DNA of 64,000 bases from Nosema muscidifuracis (lineage: Eukaryota; Microsporidia; Nosematidae). The notes under the pieces are model-generated. The model did no database searches and had not been told where the DNA came from. It saw only the letters and a program-made list of their open reading frames with translations. This document shows, piece by piece, positions 59,405 to 64,000 of the stretch (its first letter is position 1; every line of letters starts with the position of its first letter). The translations under genes were made by a program, and so were the position numbers. The stretch lies in the NCBI GenBank assembly GCA_028335825.1, contig JAIOKI010000019.1, positions 124,001 to 188,000 of the forward strand, in the 5' to 3' direction.

Positions 59405-62400
59405 ATGCCTTATCCGTTAGAATCTCTAAACGTTCTTTTTACACTACTTGAAATTGATAAGACACATTCACTTGATGTAGCAATTTACAATATATCTTAT
59501 ATAGCAACATTTAATGATATTGAACCTAAGTTTATTATAAAAAGAATAATAGCAGAAATAGTTGCTTCTCAAATATTTTATTTTCATGTTCATTATGAGG
59601 ATTTAACAGATTATTGGATATTTTGTGGACTCAAAGGATATCTTGAAGATTATTGTGTACGTATATTGTTAGGAAATAATGAATTTTTGTATCAATATAA
59701 AAATGATAAAGATTTTGTAATAGCTAATGATATATATGAACTTCCTCTTTGTGATGAAAAAAGAGATATTATGTCTTATAATTCAGAATTTTTTATTAAG
59801 AAATCTAGATTAGTATTTCATACATTAGAAAGTAATTTGAGTAAAGCTTTTCTTGAAAAAATATGTCATTTTTTAATAGAAAAAAGGAATTGTATTGGAA
59901 ATAATTTTTCAGCTGATTTTTTATCATTAATTAAGGATATTACAGGTAAAGATATGAGACAATTTTTTGAGTTCTATGTTTTTAAACCAGGACTTGTAAA
60001 AATTAATTTTAAATTTACGATCGATACTAAAAAGAACAAAGTTGATTTTAAAATTTTACAAGAACCTACAAGTAAAATTATTAATTTTAAATTTACGATC
60101 GATACTAAAAAGAACAAAGTTGATTTTAAAATTTTACAAGAACCTACAAGTAAAATTATTAATTTTAAATTTACGATCGATACTAAAAAGAACAAAGTTG
60201 ATTTTAAAATTTTACAAGAACCTACAAGTAAAATTATTAATTTTAAATTTACGATCGATACTAAAAAGAACAAAGTTGATTTTAAAATTTTACAAGAACC
60301 TACAAGTAAAATTATTAATTTTAAATTTACGATCGATACTAAAAAGAACAAAGTTGATTTTAAAATTTTACAAGAACCTACAAGTAAAATTATTAATTTT
60401 AAATTTACGATCGATACTAAAAAGAACAAAGTTGATTTTAAAATTTTACAAGAACCTACAAGTAAAATTATTAATTTTAAATTTACGATCGATACTAAAA
60501 AGAACAAAGTTGATTTTAAAATTTTACAAGAACCTACAAGTAAAATTATTAATTTTAAATTTACGATCGATACTAAAAAGAACAAAGTTGATTTTAAAAT
60601 TTTACAAGAACCTACAAGTAAAATTATTAATCGAAATGAAAAGATTTTAGGAAATGTTACTTTGATGTCTTATGAAGTAGAAGGTTGTTTTGAACATGCT
60701 TTTAATCCTTTACAAAATAATTATTTTTATTATCATATTAGAACAAAGAAAAGAAAAAAGGTTGATGAAGAAGAAGATGAAGTTATGCCATTATTATGGA
60801 TGAGAGTTGATCCAAAAAGAGAACATATCTTAGATAGTGTGATAGAACAACCTGATTATATGTACATTGAACAAGCATTAGATAAAAATGTGATTGGTCA
60901 GTTAGAAGCTTTAGATCAATTATCAAAAAGTCCATCAATTCAGATTTGTGAAGTATTAGAAAGAATTTTAGATAATTCTCATGTATTTTACAAGGTAAGA
61001 ATAAAAGTTATGTACATTCTTTCAAGAATTAATATTGAAAATTTTGTAGGATTTCAAAGACTAATTCAATTTTTTACTAAGAAATATTTCGTACAATCTT
61101 CTACAGTGGTTAAACCAAATGAATTTATGTTTGTAAATTATTTTTTACAGAAACACTGTGTAAGAGCTTTATCATTAACAGATCCGTTTTTAATTAAGAA
61201 TTATAATGGAAGAGATGTATCTTCAGCTAATGTAGTATGTTCATTCATTATAAATATATTGAAATTTAATGATAACTCTGCTAATTCTTACAATGATTCA
61301 TGGTACATAGCTTCAGTTATTGAAAATTTAAGTAGACCTATTCTAGCATTACAATTTACTAATTTACCTGATAATAATCAAAAGCAAGAATATGAAGTAT
61401 TTAATACGAAAAATATTGAAAACGAGCCTACTATAAAACCAAAAGAAGATTTTTCAAAAGAATACGATTTTGATGATAATAGTTCAGATGATTTAAAAGA
61501 AATCTTTGACGAAGATAATTCAGAAAATGTTAATTTTGAGTCAGAAACAAAAAAAGTTGAAAATGTTGATGAAAAAAGTAAATTTATAAATGATGCATTA
61601 GAAGAAGTAGAAAGATATAGAATTATGGATATGATATTTCCATCTCATAAAAATATTATAACTGAAGCTACAATTTATTTACTTGGAAGATTAAGCATAT
61701 ATGGTTGCATAGGAATGAAAAAGGAAACTTTAATTAATTTTTCTCGTTACCCAAATTCTATAAAAATAAGAAAAGCTGCATTTATTATGCTAATACTTTT
61801 GTATAACGAATCTTCTGATGTAATTGATTATTTGTTAGATGTTTTGAAAAATGATACAATGTTTATTAAGTTAATAATTTTAGATTCTTGGATTAATTTG
61901 TTTGGAATTAGAAGTATTGAAACAAAAAATGAATTGAAAAAATATCAAACTGAAATCAAAAATTTAGTATTGCTTAATCCATATGATAAAGAATTTAAAA
62001 TTAAGATTAATGAAATTATGATGTTCTTTGATAATAAAGATGTATCAGCAAAAGATTACAATGAAAAAATTATTGAATTATGTAAAAATAATTTTAATGA
62101 CAAGTTTTATATGCTTAAAATAGGATCAGATATTAATATCAATGAACAAAAAGTTTTAAAAATTCGTCTTAAAAATTTTAAAGAAATGAAAATTCAATTA
62201 CTGACAGAAAGTTACCTTTTAAAATTATCTAAACCGAAAAAAGAAAATATTATTCTTGAAAAAAAGCTTATTAATAATACATTAAAAAAAGATCAATTAA
62301 TACAAAATTCTAAGACAGAAGTTAAGTTTGAATCCAACAAAGTAAATACAAAGAATGTAACAAATGAAGAAAAACAAGATTTATCATCAGAAATAAAAAA

Positions 62401-63385
62401 TACTCGTTTAGAAGATAATAATTTAGAAGAAATGTTAAAGTTCGAAGAATTATCAAATATTCCTTCTTTTTATTATACAATTGAAAATGGATTTAATACA
62501 AATTTGTCAAAAAATACTGAACATTCTAGCAATGATTTTTCAAGCTTGAATTTATCAAAAAATAATGATAATTTTACCAAACTTGTAAATTATGAAAATG
62601 ACTTTTCAAATGATAAAAAATCTACAATTAATAAGATATTTGAAGAATTTAGAAATGTCGTATCTGAAAATTCTAAAAAATCTGATTCTGGCTCATTTAG
62701 TGAAGTTTATAGTTATTTAGAGCCTGAATTTGATAATAAATATGAGGAATTATATTCTAAAAATACAGATAATTATAATAATTCAGAACCAAGCCATTTA
62801 CCCACAGATAATTACAATAATATAGATCATGAATCTTCTAATATATCATATCCTAATTCAATGAATATTTTTAGTCTTTCTAATCAAAATTCATTGAGTA
62901 TTAATGAACAATCAAATGTTAGAAAGAATGATATTGAAAAATTTTTGTTAGATGACGATAATAGTGAAGAAACTGGAAATTTTATGGATACGTGTAAGAC
63001 ACAAAAATTAGAAGAAAGAGATTTTGATAGACAATTTGGAAAGATTGAATTTGAAAATTCTTTGGGTAGAAATGATAATGAATCTTACAATAATAATTTA
63101 TATTTAAGTGATCCAAAGAAATCTTCATCTCTATCATCTAAATCTGGTATTAGTGATTCTACTAGTATGTATAATGAAAGATTATCTCCTGATTTAGATT
63201 ACCATGATGATAATGATAATTATTATGTAAAAAAATATCCTTTAATTCCACTTCATAATCTTCCACCTACAAAGAACCCAATTGAAGATTTTTTAAATAG
63301 TGAAGAAAGTTTATATTCAGAAAAGAGAAAAGCACCAATTAATTATACAAATTCTTATATTCCTAGAGTATACAGGTATTGTTAA
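59405..63385 (+). CDS. TAF2: TFIID subunit TAF2, N-terminally short, with an eightfold internal repeat
   Basis: 1326 residues. Residues 1-430 match the second half of the M1-aminopeptidase-like part of TAF2 (QIFYFHVHYEDLTDYWIFCGL, DITGKDMRQFF). From about 465 the TAF2 core continues (LLWMRVDP, EQPDYMYIEQALDKNV, KPNEFMFVNYFLQKH). The C-terminal 500 residues are Ser/Asn/Asp/Glu-rich and unstructured. TAF2 binds core-promoter DNA around the initiator in TFIID. The usual first 230-300 residues are absent, and only 149 bases separate the start from Dis3. Residues 200-407 are eight identical 26-residue units. The last codon TGT and the stop TAA lie in the LTR at 63380. No CCC motif is seen at the start. 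Confidence 0.95.
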   Translation: MPYPLESLNVLFTLLEIDKTHSLDVAIYNISYIATFNDIEPKFIIKRIIAEIVASQIFYFHVHYEDLTDYWIFCGLKGYLEDYCVRILLGNNEFLYQYKNDKDFVIANDIYELPLCDEKRDIMSYNSEFFIKKSRLVFHTLESNLSKAFLEKICHFLIEKRNCIGNNFSADFLSLIKDITGKDMRQFFEFYVFKPGLVKINFKFTIDTKKNKVDFKILQEPTSKIINFKFTIDTKKNKVDFKILQEPTSKIINFKFTIDTKKNKVDFKILQEPTSKIINFKFTIDTKKNKVDFKILQEPTSKIINFKFTIDTKKNKVDFKILQEPTSKIINFKFTIDTKKNKVDFKILQEPTSKIINFKFTIDTKKNKVDFKILQEPTSKIINFKFTIDTKKNKVDFKILQEPTSKIINRNEKILGNVTLMSYEVEGCFEHAFNPLQNNYFYYHIRTKKRKKVDEEEDEVMPLLWMRVDPKREHILDSVIEQPDYMYIEQALDKNVIGQLEALDQLSKSPSIQICEVLERILDNSHVFYKVRIKVMYILSRINIENFVGFQRLIQFFTKKYFVQSSTVVKPNEFMFVNYFLQKHCVRALSLTDPFLIKNYNGRDVSSANVVCSFIINILKFNDNSANSYNDSWYIASVIENLSRPILALQFTNLPDNNQKQEYEVFNTKNIENEPTIKPKEDFSKEYDFDDNSSDDLKEIFDEDNSENVNFESETKKVENVDEKSKFINDALEEVERYRIMDMIFPSHKNIITEATIYLLGRLSIYGCIGMKKETLINFSRYPNSIKIRKAAFIMLILLYNESSDVIDYLLDVLKNDTMFIKLIILDSWINLFGIRSIETKNELKKYQTEIKNLVLLNPYDKEFKIKINEIMMFFDNKDVSAKDYNEKIIELCKNNFNDKFYMLKIGSDININEQKVLKIRLKNFKEMKIQLLTESYLLKLSKPKKENIILEKKLINNTLKKDQLIQNSKTEVKFESNKVNTKNVTNEEKQDLSSEIKNTRLEDNNLEEMLKFEELSNIPSFYYTIENGFNTNLSKNTEHSSNDFSSLNLSKNNDNFTKLVNYENDFSNDKKSTINKIFEEFRNVVSENSKKSDSGSFSEVYSYLEPEFDNKYEELYSKNTDNYNNSEPSHLPTDNYNNIDHESSNISYPNSMNIFSLSNQNSLSINEQSNVRKNDIEKFLLDDDNSEETGNFMDTCKTQKLEERDFDRQFGKIEFENSLGRNDNESYNNNLYLSDPKKSSSLSSKSGISDSTSMYNERLSPDLDYHDDNDNYYVKKYPLIPLHNLPPTKNPIEDFLNSEESLYSEKRKAPINYTNSYIPRVYRYC
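60002..60625 (+). repeat. Eight identical 78-base units inside TAF2
   Basis: Eight head-to-tail copies of a 78-base unit, marked by ACGATCGAT at 60017, 60095, 60173, 60251, 60329, 60407, 60485 and 60563. No base differences were seen between copies. Each encodes the same 26 residues, beginning INFKFTIDTKKNK. The unit corresponds to one conserved TAF2 strand pair that normally occurs once. Confidence 0.98.
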
Positions 63386-63459
63386 TAGTTTTATTTTTAA
63401 TTATTTCAGACATCCTAAAAACTCAGAGTTCTTTTTATAAAATTTTTAAAATATCAACA
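63380..63459 (-). repeat. LTR (80 bases) of a Ty3-like element
   Basis: On the element's strand it begins TGTTGATATTTT and ends AAACTATTAACA. It closely matches the solo LTR at 8481-8559. The purine tract AAAAGGGAGGGA on the element's strand directly precedes it, as expected for a 3' LTR. Its outer end overlaps the last codon and stop of TAF2. Confidence 0.92.
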
Positions 63460-64000
63460 TCCCTCCCTTTTAGCTCATAAGTCCATCATCAACCAATAGC
63501 TTTAATTTAACGGTAAGTAATTTATCTTTCTTATTTTTAAAAACTAAATCTTCTAAAGTTCTATTGAATCTCTCAACTCGTCTATTCGACTGGTGATGGT
63601 ATGAAGAAGTATAATGCAGTTTAATATTCATTTTCTCACAGTAAGCCTTAATTTTTCTACTTTGATTCTCCTTTGCTTGGTCAAGAATAAGAGTTTGAAT
63701 TTTAACTTCTTTAAAAATATCCTTAATCATCTCTAATATTTTTTCATCGGTACGTGATTTAACTAATTTAACATACCCTTTTCTAGTAAAATAATCTATT
63801 GCTGCTATAATATAATAACCCTCAATAGGGCCAATTATGTCTATGGCCACTTTTTCTTCTGGTTCATGTGCCGTTACAAAAATAAATCTTTTCCCTTTTT
63901 TCGCATTGTACATCTTACATACTTCACACTCTTTAACTATTTTTTTGATAATAGGGCTTATTCCTTGTAAATTGTATCCCTTTTTCTTTAACTCATATTC
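63380..64000 (-). mobile_element. 3' end of a Ty3-like element, cut by the window edge
   Basis: The element runs from the right edge towards the LTR. The visible part holds the C-terminal zinc-binding edge (ECEVCK) and the integrase core (VAIDIIGPIEGYY, LILDQAKEN, YTSSYHHQSN, VERFNRTLEDL), ending just before the purine tract and 3' LTR. Within the window this part reads as one open frame and looks whole, so the copy is young. The RT and the rest lie outside. It belongs to a different LTR family from the element at 33533-36045. Confidence 0.9.

Noticed and set aside
60002-60625. CRISPR-like array
   Set aside because: Units are directly adjacent with no spacers and encode protein in frame.
59974-60650. 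Long open frames of about 200 codons in other phases across the TAF2 repeat
   Set aside because: They are only the 78-base repeat read in other frames; a period divisible by three keeps every frame open.

Overview
The window looks like nuclear DNA of a microsporidian, an obligate intracellular fungal relative. The evidence is very high A+T, intronless genes, eukaryotic core genes in short forms, and a run of C (CCC to CCCCC) a few bases before most start codons. A CCC/GGG start-proximal signal is a known microsporidian trait. Lean repair and transcription genes next to LINE and Ty3 copies fit a Nosema/Vairimorpha-like genome, but the genus cannot be fixed from this sequence alone.

Layout. 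The left block (0-7.9 kb) is housekeeping: an acidic protein tail, a probable RNase P zinc-ribbon subunit, ribosomal uS11, a fused double-domain phosphofructokinase, two unrecognised proteins, and ribose-5-phosphate isomerase with an in-frame stop. The middle (8-38.5 kb) is an accessory island. It has two paralogous leucine-rich-repeat proteins, a type I membrane protein with 34-residue repeats, several secreted proteins, long stretches without ORFs, a three-copy secreted-protein family spread by segmental duplication, two R4/Dong-like LINE remnants, a broken 2.5 kb Ty3-like element with 52-base LTRs, and a solo LTR of a second Ty3-like family. The right block (39-63.4 kb) returns to core functions: URM1, a C2H2 zinc-finger protein, a membrane-anchored ubiquitin-like protein, cap-binding CBP20, an Nsr1/nucleolin-like RNA-binding protein, an acyltransferase, tRNA-Lys, ribosomal eL34, methionyl-tRNA synthetase, the exosome nuclease Dis3 and the TFIID subunit TAF2. 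Two more predicted secreted or membrane proteins sit between 44.8 and 47.9 kb. The window ends inside a Ty3-like element whose LTR forms the stop codon of TAF2.

How the genes fit together. The core blocks serve glycolysis and pentose phosphate metabolism (PFK, RpiA), translation (uS11, eL34, MetRS, tRNA-Lys, URM1 for tRNA thiolation), and RNA production and decay (TAF2, CBP20, Nsr1-like, Dis3, Rpr2-like). The island is where host-facing proteins multiply next to retroelements. Tandem minisatellites of about 28-82 bases fill many intergenic gaps and also enter coding sequence. The most striking case is an exact eightfold repeat of one conserved TAF2 segment.
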